Made by a program: the position numbers and the translations under genes. A stretch of DNA of 20,540 nt. Origin: CAMLHU01 sp031393795 (GTDB lineage Bacteria; Gemmatimonadota; Gemmatimonadetes; Gemmatimonadales; GWC2-71-9). The stretch spans positions 1 to 20,540 of the forward strand of contig JANMWE010000261.1 of NCBI GenBank assembly GCA_031393795.1, in the 5' to 3' direction. Below are positions 7,041 to 16,157 of the stretch, one piece after another; position 1 is the first letter of the stretch; each line of letters begins with the position of its first letter. Below the pieces are notes generated by a model. The model had not been told where the DNA came from, did no database searches, and saw nothing but the letters and a program-made list of their open reading frames with translations.

Positions 7041-7970
7041 ATGGCCGAATTCGCCCTGCGTCCCCTGTCATTGGGGGAACTGCTCGACCGTGCCTTCACG
7101 ATCTTCCGCCGCCGCTTCGGCGCGATCCTCGTGGTCCTGGTCGCCTGCCTCATCATCCCCTCCCTGATGTTGCTCAACAACATCAAGACCTTCACCGACA
7201 TGGCGCAGTTGGCGCAGCCGGGCGGGTCGCCGCAGGAGCAGACGCAGCTGATGTTCGCCCTGTTCGGCAAGCTCGCGTGGTTGGTGGTCGTCTTCTCGGT
7301 GGCCCTCCTCATCGCGCGGACCGCCCTCGGCTGGATCGCGCACAAGACGATGCTCGGCGAGGAGACGGACGCCATGACCGCCTTGACGCAGGCGTTCAAG
7401 CTCTTCTTCCCGATGCTGGGACTGCTGTTCGTCGAGGCCGGGATCATCATCCTCGCCGAGATCGTGCTCTACATCCCGATGGCGATCTTCGGGATCGGTG
7501 CGATGGGCGCGGCCGGTGGCAAGCCCGGGGTGGCGTTCGGTGTCGGGATGGTGATCTGGCTGATCGCCTATTTCGTCGCCATCCTCTATGTCATGGCGGC
7601 GCTCTTCGTGACCACCTCGTCGCTCGTGGCCGAGGCCGACACGGGGGTCTTCAAGGCGATCGAGCGCTCCTGGTCGCTCACCAAGGGTCGACGTGGTGCC
7701 ATCATCGGCGCGATGCTCATGGTCTACGTCCTGCTCTGGATCGTGATGTTCGGTGTCTCGGTCGCGGTCGGGGTCGGGATGGGGATGGCGGGCAAGGGTG
7801 CGGAGTCGGCCGGCGGGATGATGCTGGCGCTCTTCGGCGGAGTGATCCTCTTCAGCCTTGCGGTGAGCGGATACTACTTCGTGCTCCAGATGGTGACCTA
7901 CTACGATCTCCGCGTGCGCAAGGAAGGGCTCGACCTCGAGCTGGCGTCCGCGGCGATGCCCCCGGCCTGA
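7041..7970 (+). CDS. Multi-pass membrane protein, glycerophosphodiesterase-membrane-domain-like
   Basis: The 309-residue protein begins RPLSLGELLDRAFTIFRRRF, a pattern typical of the multi-pass family annotated as 'glycerophosphoryl diester phosphodiesterase membrane domain'. About six hydrophobic segments follow (for example ILVVLVACLIIPSLMLL, and a Gly/Met-rich pair near residues 155-185). The conserved AIERSWSLTKGRRGAIIGAM lies before the last pair of helices, and YYDLRVRKEGLDLE forms a cytoplasmic tail. No catalytic domain is present. ATG 7041 is chosen over upstream in-frame starts because it matches the family start and has GGAG 7 bases upstream. First gene of a five-gene operon; the next start is 2 bases after its stop. 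Role in the cluster is unknown. Confidence 0.82.
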   Translation: MAEFALRPLSLGELLDRAFTIFRRRFGAILVVLVACLIIPSLMLLNNIKTFTDMAQLAQPGGSPQEQTQLMFALFGKLAWLVVVFSVALLIARTALGWIAHKTMLGEETDAMTALTQAFKLFFPMLGLLFVEAGIIILAEIVLYIPMAIFGIGAMGAAGGKPGVAFGVGMVIWLIAYFVAILYVMAALFVTTSSLVAEADTGVFKAIERSWSLTKGRRGAIIGAMLMVYVLLWIVMFGVSVAVGVGMGMAGKGAESAGGMMLALFGGVILFSLAVSGYYFVLQMVTYYDLRVRKEGLDLELASAAMPPA

Positions 7971-7972
7971 TC

Positions 7973-8599
7973 ATGTTCGGCGCGCCCGCGGATTCGCTCC
8001 GGCGGGCGCTCGATTCGGTCTTCACGGACCCGGCGTACGCCTGGCCCCAGGCTCCCGCGCTCGACACGGTGCCGGGGTGGTTCAGTGCGCTCCTCCACTT
8101 CCTGCGCGCGGTCGCCGAGTGGTTCTCGATCCCGATGGATCGCTTGGAGCGCGCGGGGATGCCGCTCCGGTTCCTCCTCGGCCTGGTGGCGGCCGGGTTC
8201 CTGATCCACGCGGCGATCCGACTCACCCGGAGCGCGGCGGCGGCGGCCGGGGAGGATGGGGTCGCGGCCGGCGGGGGCGCACCCCTGCGGGACGAAGACT
8301 GGTTCTGGCGGCGCGCCGACCAGCTGATGGCCCGCGGCGCGTATGGGTCCGCGATGCTGGCGGGGTTCCACGCCGCGATGCTCTCCCTCGATCGGCGCGG
8401 GCTCCTCGCGTATCGCGCCAGCGCCACGCCGCGCGAGCTCCTGGCGCGCGCCCGGCTCGACCCCGCGCGCCGGAGTCGCTTCGCCGTGCTGCTGGGTGGG
8501 CTCTATCGCACCGCATTCGCCGCGGAACCGATCTCCGCCGAAGCGTATCGTGGGTGGATGCAGGAGCTGCGAGAGGCGGCCGATGCGCCCGCGGCGTGA
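7973..8599 (+). CDS. DUF4129 domain protein
   Basis: The 208-residue protein has one clear membrane helix (residues about 65-84, LRFLLGLVAAGFLIHAAIRL). A cytoplasmic C-terminal region follows with the DUF4129 pattern: RDEDWFWRRADQLMARGAYGSAM, then RRGLLAYRASATPRELLARA and LYRTAFAAEPISAEAYRGW. DUF4129 is often found at the end of transglutaminase-like membrane proteins and beside MoxR/DUF58; no transglutaminase domain is present here. The ATG lies 2 bases after the previous stop, and the gene overlaps the next by 17 bases. Its biochemical activity is not known. Confidence 0.82.
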   Translation: MFGAPADSLRRALDSVFTDPAYAWPQAPALDTVPGWFSALLHFLRAVAEWFSIPMDRLERAGMPLRFLLGLVAAGFLIHAAIRLTRSAAAAAGEDGVAAGGGAPLRDEDWFWRRADQLMARGAYGSAMLAGFHAAMLSLDRRGLLAYRASATPRELLARARLDPARRSRFAVLLGGLYRTAFAAEPISAEAYRGWMQELREAADAPAA

Positions 8600-9788
8600 G
8601 CTCGCGATCGGGCTCGCGGCGTTCGTGGGCCTCGGGGCGTTGTTCATGGCCGAGGCACTGACGGCGCGCACCGGCACGCTCGATCCCCGCCTGAGCACCT
8701 TCCGCGCCGAGCCGAACGGCGCGCGGGCCTGGGCCGACGCGCTCGACCGCCTCGGCCATCACGTCGTCCGGTGGCGGCGGCCGTTCTCCACCCTCCCGGC
8801 ACCAGCGCCTGGGGGCGCCGTCCTGGCGATCCTGGCTCCCGACCTCTGGCTCGACTTCGAGGATCAGGGCGCACTCAAACGGTGGGCCAGCAAGGGAGGT
8901 GACCTCCTGTTGGTCGGGCAGGGGAGCCGCCTCGCGATGGCGTGCGCCGGGTGGCGGTGGGACACCCTCGGCGTCGCGGGGGTGCCCGGGTCCGGCACGG
9001 TAGAGGGGACCCCGATCCGCCTCCCCTCGGTGCGGGCAAGACTGGTACCGATCCACGATTCGAGCTTTGCCGACTCGACGCGCCGCGCAGACCTCGGTCT
9101 CCGCGCCTGCGCCCCCGGGCCGCGCGGCCTGGTCGACACGCTTCTTCGCGCCCCGTCCGGGGCGCCGCTGGCCGTCCGCGTCCGCCGGTTCGACGGTCGG
9201 ACGGTGACGCTCGTCGCCGACGCCGCGCTGTTCACCAATCGCGCGCTCCGCGAGACCCAAGCGGGTGAGTTCGCGCTGTCGCTCATCCCGGCGGGGACCT
9301 CCGAGGTCCTGGTGGATGAATACCATCACGACTATGGCGCCCACGGCTCCCTCACCGGGGCCATCCTGAGCTGGAGCGGACGCACTCCCCTTGGCTGGAT
9401 CCTCTGGCAGGCGGTGCTGGTGGGGATCCTTGCGCTGGTGGCGAGCATGGTGCGCACCGGACCGATCCGCCTGCTGCCGACCACGAGCCGTCGATCGGCG
9501 CTCGAGCACGTCGGCGCACTGGCCCGGACCCTCGCGGCGAGCAAGGGACACGATGTCGCGGTGCTCGCGCTCGTGCGTGGCCTCCGTCGGCGCCTTTCTG
9601 CCGACGGGAGACCGGCGCGCGACGATCCCCGCGCGTGGCTCGCCGCGCTCCTCGAACGTGTCCGCAGCGGTACGGCGCGGCGCGCCGTGGCGCACCTGAT
9701 GGAACTCACTCGGCCGGGGCAGGGCACCAGCGAGGTGCTCGCCGCCGCCAATGCTGTGGAGGAGATATGGCAGGAACTTCGACCCTGA
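8583..9788 (+). CDS. DUF4350 domain membrane protein
   Basis: The 401-residue protein has an N-terminal membrane helix (about 7-26) and an extracytoplasmic domain beginning FRAEPNGARAWADALDRLGH, the usual start of DUF4350. LLLVGQGSRLAMA is followed by a conserved DEYHHDYGAHG (245-255), then a second membrane helix (about 270-289) and a cytoplasmic helical tail. DUF4350 resembles a class I glutamine-amidotransferase-like fold, but no catalytic triad could be assigned here. ATG 8583 overlaps the previous gene by 17 bases, and the 3' end overlaps the moxR start by 22 bases. Two membrane helices put the DUF4350 domain outside and the tail inside with MoxR; this topology is inferred. Confidence 0.8.
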   Translation: MRPRRELAIGLAAFVGLGALFMAEALTARTGTLDPRLSTFRAEPNGARAWADALDRLGHHVVRWRRPFSTLPAPAPGGAVLAILAPDLWLDFEDQGALKRWASKGGDLLLVGQGSRLAMACAGWRWDTLGVAGVPGSGTVEGTPIRLPSVRARLVPIHDSSFADSTRRADLGLRACAPGPRGLVDTLLRAPSGAPLAVRVRRFDGRTVTLVADAALFTNRALRETQAGEFALSLIPAGTSEVLVDEYHHDYGAHGSLTGAILSWSGRTPLGWILWQAVLVGILALVASMVRTGPIRLLPTTSRRSALEHVGALARTLAASKGHDVAVLALVRGLRRRLSADGRPARDDPRAWLAALLERVRSGTARRAVAHLMELTRPGQGTSEVLAAANAVEEIWQELRP

Positions 9789-10747
9789 CCCCCGACGAGG
9801 TCGCCCGCGCACAGGCGCTCCTCCGCAAGCTCCTCGACCAGCTGGGCCGGGTGGTCCTCGGTCAGGAGGCCGCGGTCCGCGAACTGCTGATCGCGCTCAC
9901 CGCCCGCGGGCACGTGCTGCTCGAGGGAGTGCCGGGGACGGCCAAGACGCTCCTGGTCCGCGTGCTGGGTGAATGCGCCGGCCTCGACTTCCGCCGGATC
10001 CAGTTCACGCCCGACCTGATGCCGAGCGACATCACCGGGGTGAGCCTGCTGGAGGGGGCGGGCGCGTTCCGCTTCCGGCCCGGCCCTCTCTTCACCGACC
10101 TCTGCCTGGCCGACGAGGTGAACCGGGCTCCCGCCAAGACCCAGGCCGCGCTGCTCGAGGCGATGCAGGAGCGGAGCGTGACGGTGGATGGGGAGACCCA
10201 TCCGCTGCCGGCCCCGTTCACGGTCTTCGCCACCCAGAATCCGGTCGAATTCGAAGGGACCTATCCGTTGCCGGAAGCAGAGCTCGACCGCTTCCTGGTG
10301 AAGGTGATCATCGACTATCCCGACGCGGCCACCGAACAGGGGATCCTGGCGCGGGTGCTCGGCGGGTTCGAGAGCGATGATCCCCGGACGTACGGGGTGG
10401 AGCGGTGCCTCGACCGCGCCGGGCTCGCCGACCTGCAACGGGTGAGCCGGAGGATCTCGGCCACCCCCGCGGTGCAGGGGTATATCGCCAGCGTCGTGCG
10501 GGCCACGCGCGCCGCCGCCGGGATCACGATGGGCGCGAGTCCGCGCGCCACCGTGGCGTTGCTCAAGGCGAGCCAGGCCGCGGCCCTGTTCGACGGACGT
10601 GCCTACGTCACCCCGGACGACGTGAAGGGGTCGGCCCCGGCGGTGCTGCGGCACCGGATCATCGTGGCCCCGGAGCTCGAGCTCGAAGGGGTGACGGCCG
10701 ACAAGGCGCTCGAGACCGTCCTTGAGGGAGTCGAGGCGCCCCGGTGA
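9767..10747 (+). CDS. MoxR family AAA+ ATPase
   Basis: The 326-residue AAA+ ATPase is of full family length. Walker A is GVPGTAKT (54-61), Walker B LCLADEVNR (112-120), sensor-1 region FATQNP (154-159), followed by the MoxR signature GTYPLPEAELDRFLV (164-178) and a C-terminal lid domain (GASPRATVALLKAS). MoxR proteins act as chaperone-like ATPases that often work with VWA- or DUF58-containing partners, as the next gene suggests. A strong GGAGGAG lies just before ATG 9767, and the start is inside the preceding gene. The stop overlaps the DUF58 start as GTGA, so the pair is translationally coupled. Confidence 0.95.
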   Translation: MAGTSTLTPDEVARAQALLRKLLDQLGRVVLGQEAAVRELLIALTARGHVLLEGVPGTAKTLLVRVLGECAGLDFRRIQFTPDLMPSDITGVSLLEGAGAFRFRPGPLFTDLCLADEVNRAPAKTQAALLEAMQERSVTVDGETHPLPAPFTVFATQNPVEFEGTYPLPEAELDRFLVKVIIDYPDAATEQGILARVLGGFESDDPRTYGVERCLDRAGLADLQRVSRRISATPAVQGYIASVVRATRAAAGITMGASPRATVALLKASQAAALFDGRAYVTPDDVKGSAPAVLRHRIIVAPELELEGVTADKALETVLEGVEAPR

Positions 10748-12063
10748 TCCCGCTCCCGACGCGCCGGTGGCTCTTCGGCGCGCTGCTGCTTGCCCCGACG
10801 TGGGCGCTCGCCTCGATCCACCCCGACGGTGTGTTCATCGCGGCGGCGCTCGATCTCTGCTGGGTCGTGGCGTTCCTGGTGGACGCGCTCCTCGCCCCGG
10901 ACGTCGCCGCACTCGGCATCGAGCGTGAACCACCGCCGGCCTTCAGCGTCGGACGTCCCCTCCCGATCCGCTATCGCTGGACCAACCGGTCAGCGCGCCG
11001 GGCACGGCTCTCCCTGCGCGAATCGTTCCCCGCCCCCCTCTTCACCGGCCCGACCCCCATCCGCAATGTCGAGATCCCGGCGGGCGGGTCGGTGACGGAA
11101 TGGGTCACGCTCACTCCGCTCCGGCGCGGGGAAGGGAGCGGCGGCACAATCTGGATCAAGGCGCGCGGTCCGTTGGGGCTGGCGGATGTGCGCGCACTCA
11201 GGGTACAGCCCTGGACCGCGCTCGTCTTCCCCGACCTCACAGCGGGGGCGCTCCGCGCGCTCCCCACGCGGATTCAGCGCCGCCGTGAGGCAGGACTCCG
11301 AAACGTGCGACATCTCGGGGAGGGACGGGTCTTCGAGACGCTCAAAGAGTGGGTGCCCGGCGACGACACCCGGAGCATCGACTGGAAGGCCACTGCCCGG
11401 CGGGGCAAGGTGATGGCGCGGCGCTACGAGGACGAACGGCGCCAGCAGGTCCTCATCCTTCTCGACGCCGGCCGGATGCTCACCGCCGAGATCGACGGCC
11501 GCGCCCGCCTGGAGAGCGCGGTGGACGCCGCGCTCCTCCTCGCCTACAGCGCCGTGGAGCACGACGACGACGTGGGCCTCCTCGTCTTCGCCGACACCAT
11601 CCAGGCCTATCTGCCGCCGAGGCGGGGGCGCCGGGCGCTGAAGGCATTCGTCGAGGCGCTCGCCCGGACGGAGGGGAAGTTGGTGGAGCCGGATTATCCC
11701 GGCGCCTTCGCCTTCCTTGCGGCGCACAACCGGAAGCGGGCGCTCACCGTGCTGTTCACCGACGTGATCGACCGCACCGCGAGCGACGCGGTGCTGGCGC
11801 AGGTCGCGACCCTCCGGCCGCGCCACCTTCCCCTGGCGGTGACGCTCCGCGACCCCGCGATGGAGCGGACGGCGCTCGCCCATGCGGTCACCGCCGCGGA
11901 TGCCTTCCGGCGGGCCGCCGCGGAGGAGCTCCTGGGCGCGCGAGCGGAGGCCCTGGCCCAGATGCGAGGCCGGGGAGTGCTGACCCTCGACGTGCCGCCG
12001 GCCCAGGCCGCGAAGGCGGTGGTGGAGCAGTACGATCGGTTGAAGCGGAGGGGGTTGCTGTAG
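10744..12063 (+). CDS. DUF58 domain protein (VWA-like partner of MoxR)
   Basis: The 439-residue protein has two N-terminal hydrophobic segments (about 9-50), a beta-rich middle (RPLPIRYRWTNRSARRARLS) and the DUF58 core LKEWVPGDDTRSIDWKATAR followed by RRYEDERRQQVLILLDAGRM. The LLDAGRM strand and the later DDVGLLVF and VLFTDVID resemble a von Willebrand A fold with a MIDAS-like site. The GTG start overlaps the moxR stop. Pairing with MoxR, DUF4350, DUF4129 and the multi-pass protein is a widespread arrangement of unclear function, usually linked to envelope assembly or stress. Last gene of the operon; a convergent heptamer array follows. Confidence 0.92.
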   Translation: MIPLPTRRWLFGALLLAPTWALASIHPDGVFIAAALDLCWVVAFLVDALLAPDVAALGIEREPPPAFSVGRPLPIRYRWTNRSARRARLSLRESFPAPLFTGPTPIRNVEIPAGGSVTEWVTLTPLRRGEGSGGTIWIKARGPLGLADVRALRVQPWTALVFPDLTAGALRALPTRIQRRREAGLRNVRHLGEGRVFETLKEWVPGDDTRSIDWKATARRGKVMARRYEDERRQQVLILLDAGRMLTAEIDGRARLESAVDAALLLAYSAVEHDDDVGLLVFADTIQAYLPPRRGRRALKAFVEALARTEGKLVEPDYPGAFAFLAAHNRKRALTVLFTDVIDRTASDAVLAQVATLRPRHLPLAVTLRDPAMERTALAHAVTAADAFRRAAAEELLGARAEALAQMRGRGVLTLDVPPAQAAKAVVEQYDRLKRRGLL

Positions 12064-12070
12064 GGACTCC

Positions 12071-12149
12071 GTGAGAGGTGAGGAGTGAGGGGGCTCAGGG
12101 GAGGATCCCGCCAGGTGGGCCCCCTCACCCCTTACCCCTCACTCCTTAC
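12071..12149. repeat. Paired heptamer array (word GTRAGGN) between convergent genes
   Basis: The left arm, 12071-12091, is three tandem heptamers beginning GTGAG. The right arm, 12122-12149 read on the minus strand, is four tandem heptamers alternating GTAAGG- and GTGAGG-. The innermost part pairs GGGGGC-type sequence with GCCCCC. The stop codon of the downstream minus-strand gene (12132-12134) lies inside a right-arm unit, and its last codons are made of array sequence. It may double as a bidirectional terminator, though no T-tract is seen. Confidence 0.8.
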
Positions 12150-12392
12150 GCGGTTCAGGTACCGCAGCAGATCGCGCGTGGTCTCGAACACAGTCACGGC
12201 GGGATCCACCAGCGCCCGCTCCCGCCCCTCCCACTTCAGGTCGAGGTGGGGGCGTCGGCCCTTGTGCTGCAACGCCGGCGGCGGCGCCCCCACCCGGATC
12301 CGGAGCGCCTCCAGCTCGGCGATGTCGTCGGTCGTGCTCACCACGTGCGACCAGCCACGGGCGAGGAGATTCTCCCGGTCCATCAGGAGCAT
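12132..12392 (-). CDS. Small protein downstream of csoR, possibly DUF4031-like
   Basis: The 86-residue protein begins MLLMDRENLLARGWSHVVST and has a conserved-looking core, AELEALRIRVGAPPPALQ followed by RRPHLDL. The pattern W-x-H...D...EL...G...H-x-D-L recalls DUF4031, but this is a weak match from memory. It has no signal peptide, no membrane segment and no Cys, so direct copper binding is not suggested. ATG 12392 is preferred over an upstream start at 12437 because it avoids overlap with csoR and has GGTGAG, which spans the csoR stop, a few bases upstream. It starts 4 bases after csoR ends and is probably co-transcribed with it. The last codons belong to a heptamer array, so the C-terminus may have been altered by that element. 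Confidence 0.6.
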   Translation of the reverse strand: MLLMDRENLLARGWSHVVSTTDDIAELEALRIRVGAPPPALQHKGRRPHLDLKWEGRERALVDPAVTVFETTRDLLRYLNRVRSEG

Positions 12393-12396
12393 CGGC

Positions 12397-12732
12397 TCAC
12401 CGAGCGTGCTTGTGGAAGAGCTCCACCAGCTCGTCATACATCGCCTCGGTCTCCGCCTCGCCCTGCTTGAAGGCGTGGGTGGCGCAGTGCTTGAGGTGAT
12501 TGCGCATCAGTTCGCGCGATACCGACCGCAGCGCCTCCTGCACCGAGGAGATCTGGACCAGGATGTCGGCGCAGTAGCGGTCCTCCTCGACCATCTTCTG
12601 CAGCCCGCGCACCTGCCCCTCGATCCGCTTGAGCCGGTTGCCGTTCCGCTCCTTCAGGTCGGCATCCACCGCCACGGCCTTTCGCCCCTCGTGGATCACG
12701 CCGCAGCCGCAGGTCGCCAGTTCGTTCGTCAT
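12397..12732 (-). CDS. csoR: CsoR-type copper-sensing repressor (DUF156)
   Basis: The 111-residue all-helical repressor has the family motif RLKRIEGQVRGLQKMVEEDRYC and the Cu(I) ligand pattern Cys 54, His 79, Cys 83. The spacing (25 and 4 residues) equals the C-H-C of CsoR. An N-terminal TCGCGVIH adds two Cys and a His absent from most short CsoRs and may be an extra metal site. Cu(I) binding is expected to release the repressor from DNA. The target is probably the cop promoter at 15795-15822, which carries a G-tract operator; none is seen before csoR itself. ATG 12732 is chosen over an in-frame TTG at 12750. It lies 215 bases downstream of copA on the same strand and may be partly co-transcribed. 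Confidence 0.9.
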   Translation of the reverse strand: MTNELATCGCGVIHEGRKAVAVDADLKERNGNRLKRIEGQVRGLQKMVEEDRYCADILVQISSVQEALRSVSRELMRNHLKHCATHAFKQGEAETEAMYDELVELFHKHAR

Positions 12733-12790
12733 CGTTCGAGCTCTCTTCAAAGAAGTACAGATCCCATCACCGCCGCGGTCTGTCGAACTG

Positions 12791-12914
12791 TTTCACCACG
12801 AAGGCACGAAGAACACCCGCCGAACATGCACCACAGTGATCGTTGTGGTACCTGAGGAGAATTCCCCGTCGCACCCGCAGATCAGTTGGAGTTCTTCGTG
12901 CCTTCGTGGTGAAA
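12791..12914. repeat. 24-bp perfect inverted repeat between copA and csoR
   Basis: The arm at 12791-12814 (contains CACCACGAAGGCACGAAG) is exactly the reverse complement of 12891-12914. The arms carry CACGAAG twice at 8-base spacing. A small inner inverted repeat ACCACA (12830-12835) / TGTGGT (12844-12849) lies in the loop. Similar CACGAAGG-type words recur in the intergenic DNA of many unrelated bacteria, as I recall. The element fills most of the 215-base gap and could attenuate read-through from copA into csoR. Confidence 0.85.
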
Positions 12915-12947
12915 TTATTGTCGATCTCGGATTCGCTCTGATCCGTC

Positions 12948-15188
<2,241 letters not shown>

Positions 15189-15557
15189 CTATGCCTCCAC
15201 CACCACTCGGCCGTGCAGCATCCCCATCCCGCAGCTGAAGTCGTAGGTGCCCGGTGTGGCGGGAGTGAACTCGACCGCCGTCCGCGCATTGGGCGGAAGG
15301 AATTTCTTCACCCCGAATGCCGGGATGACGATCTCCTCGGAGCAGGGGTTGGTCTCGCGCCGGTCGAAGAGGAGGCGCACCGGCTGGCCCGCGTGCACTC
15401 GGATCGTGGCCGGGTCGTAGCCACCCGAGACCAGGACCGTGATCTCCTGGATGCCGCCCCGAACGGTGGCGGCCGTGGCCTTCCGTCCGGCCACGAAGAA
15501 CCACCAGTAGATCGCGCCGATGAGCGCGATGCCTCCCAGAACGACGAGGGTGTTCAT
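15189..15557 (-). CDS. Membrane-anchored cupredoxin-like copper protein
   Basis: The 122-residue protein has one N-terminal membrane helix (about 3-21, VVLGGIALIGAIYWWFF) and a cupredoxin domain (about 36-122). Candidate copper ligands are Cys 72 (NPCSEE) and the cluster CGMGMLHG with Cys 109, Met 111, Met 113 and His 115. It differs from classical plastocyanin in having Cys where the first His would be expected and in the Met-rich loop. The location is presumably extracytoplasmic, receiving copper exported by CopA; but positive charges (RK) follow the helix rather than precede it, so topology is uncertain. It overlaps copZ by ATGA and directly abuts copA, so it is a core part of the copper operon. 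Confidence 0.82.
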   Translation of the reverse strand: MNTLVVLGGIALIGAIYWWFFVAGRKATAATVRGGIQEITVLVSGGYDPATIRVHAGQPVRLLFDRRETNPCSEEIVIPAFGVKKFLPPNARTAVEFTPATPGTYDFSCGMGMLHGRVVVEA

Positions 15558-15766
15558 CGCGCCACGACCTGCGCCCGGTACCCTGCCTTCGTCACGACCT
15601 CGGCGATCGCCTCGGGAGTGTACTGGGCGGGATCGTATTCCAGCGTCGCCTGGCCGATCTGTACGCTGGTGAGCTGGAGCCCGGCGACCGTGCCGAGGGC
15701 CTTCTGTACACGACTCAGGCAATGCCCGCAGGACATGCCATCGATGGTCAACTTGAGGGTGTTCAT
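15554..15766 (-). CDS. copZ: Copper chaperone CopZ (heavy-metal-associated domain)
   Basis: The 70-residue single HMA domain binds Cu(I) through MSCGHC (Cys 13 and Cys 16) and likely delivers it to CopA or CsoR in the cytoplasm. The remaining sequence (VAGLQLTSVQIGQATLEYDP, then AIAEVVTKAGY) fits the beta-alpha-beta-beta-alpha-beta fold. ATG 15766 has AAGGAGA just upstream and lies about 22 bases after the predicted transcription start; longer in-frame starts would lie in the promoter. First gene of the operon copZ-cupredoxin-copA; the stop overlaps the next start as ATGA. Confidence 0.93.
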   Translation of the reverse strand: MNTLKLTIDGMSCGHCLSRVQKALGTVAGLQLTSVQIGQATLEYDPAQYTPEAIAEVVTKAGYRAQVVAR

Positions 15767-15794
15767 GGTCTCTCCTTGAGTGAACCTGCAACGG

Positions 15795-15822
15795 ACAATA
15801 ATACCCCCTCCCCCTATGTCAA
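15795..15822 (-). promoter_or_regulatory. cop operon promoter with CsoR-type G-tract operator
   Basis: On the minus strand TTGACA (15817-15822) and TATTGT (15795-15800) are separated by 16 bases. The spacer is essentially one operator, ATAGGGGGAGGGGGTAT (about 15800-15816): a G-tract flanked by ATA and TAT, the layout known for CsoR/RcnR-family sites. Repressor bound here would block RNA polymerase directly. It is the only such full site seen in the window. Confidence 0.75.
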
Positions 15823-15846
15823 GTGTTGGGGGCCGGGCAGAGTACG

Positions 15847-16073
15847 GCAACTGCTACGGATCGTCGCGAAAACGCGGAACAATAAAGGAAACGCGAAATG
15901 CTCCGTGAGACCTGGAGCTCCGATCCGTTGACCAAGTGAGCTTGTGGGTGCACCACGGAGCTCATAGTGCGGCCACAAAGATCCTGCTCCAGGCGGGCTC
16001 GCTGGGAACTATCAGGCCAGCGGAGCTTTTCGCGCTTTGTCAGTCGTTTCGCACTTTCGCGACGATCAGTTGC
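15847..16073. repeat. 227-bp imperfect palindrome between the cop and ars operons
   Basis: This is the only gap over 300 bases without a gene (15767-16157). Outer arms: GCAACTG (15847-15853) and ATCGTCGCGAAA (15860-15871) match 16067-16073 and 16055-16066 exactly in reverse complement, with six extra bases on the left. Further in, CGCGAAATGCTCCG (15892-15905) pairs with 16021-16034 with one mismatch. In the centre CCTGGAGC (15911-15918) pairs with GCTCCAGG (15986-15993). No convincing ORF, transposase remnant or target-site duplication was seen. It could be a miniature element, a structured RNA or an insulator between the two promoters. Confidence 0.75.
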
Positions 16074-16123
16074 TGTGGCGAAGCCATTGTTTGGTGCGCG
16101 AGGTCGCTCAATCGTAGGGGGTA

Positions 16124-16151
16124 TTGACACAACAACAAATCTTGATATATT
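16124..16151 (+). promoter_or_regulatory. arsR promoter, apparently leaderless
   Basis: TTGACA (16124-16129), a 16-base spacer and TATATT (16146-16151), then exactly six bases to ATG 16158, which places the expected +1 on the A of the start codon. TAGGGGGTAT (16115-16124) abuts the -35 box and shares GGGGGTATT with the cop operator. Confidence 0.75.
16131..16146. promoter_or_regulatory. ArsR-box-like site in the arsR promoter
   Basis: AACAA-6-TTGAT, an imperfect inverted repeat filling the promoter spacer. It agrees with the better site at 16502-16517 in 13 of 16 bases, aligned without gaps. Confidence 0.6.
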
Positions 16152-16157
16152 ACCTCC

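Noticed and set aside
15819..16130. 103-codon minus-strand frame in the cop-ars gap
   Set aside because: It covers the palindrome and would run through the cop promoter; no protein-like motifs and no ribosome-binding site.
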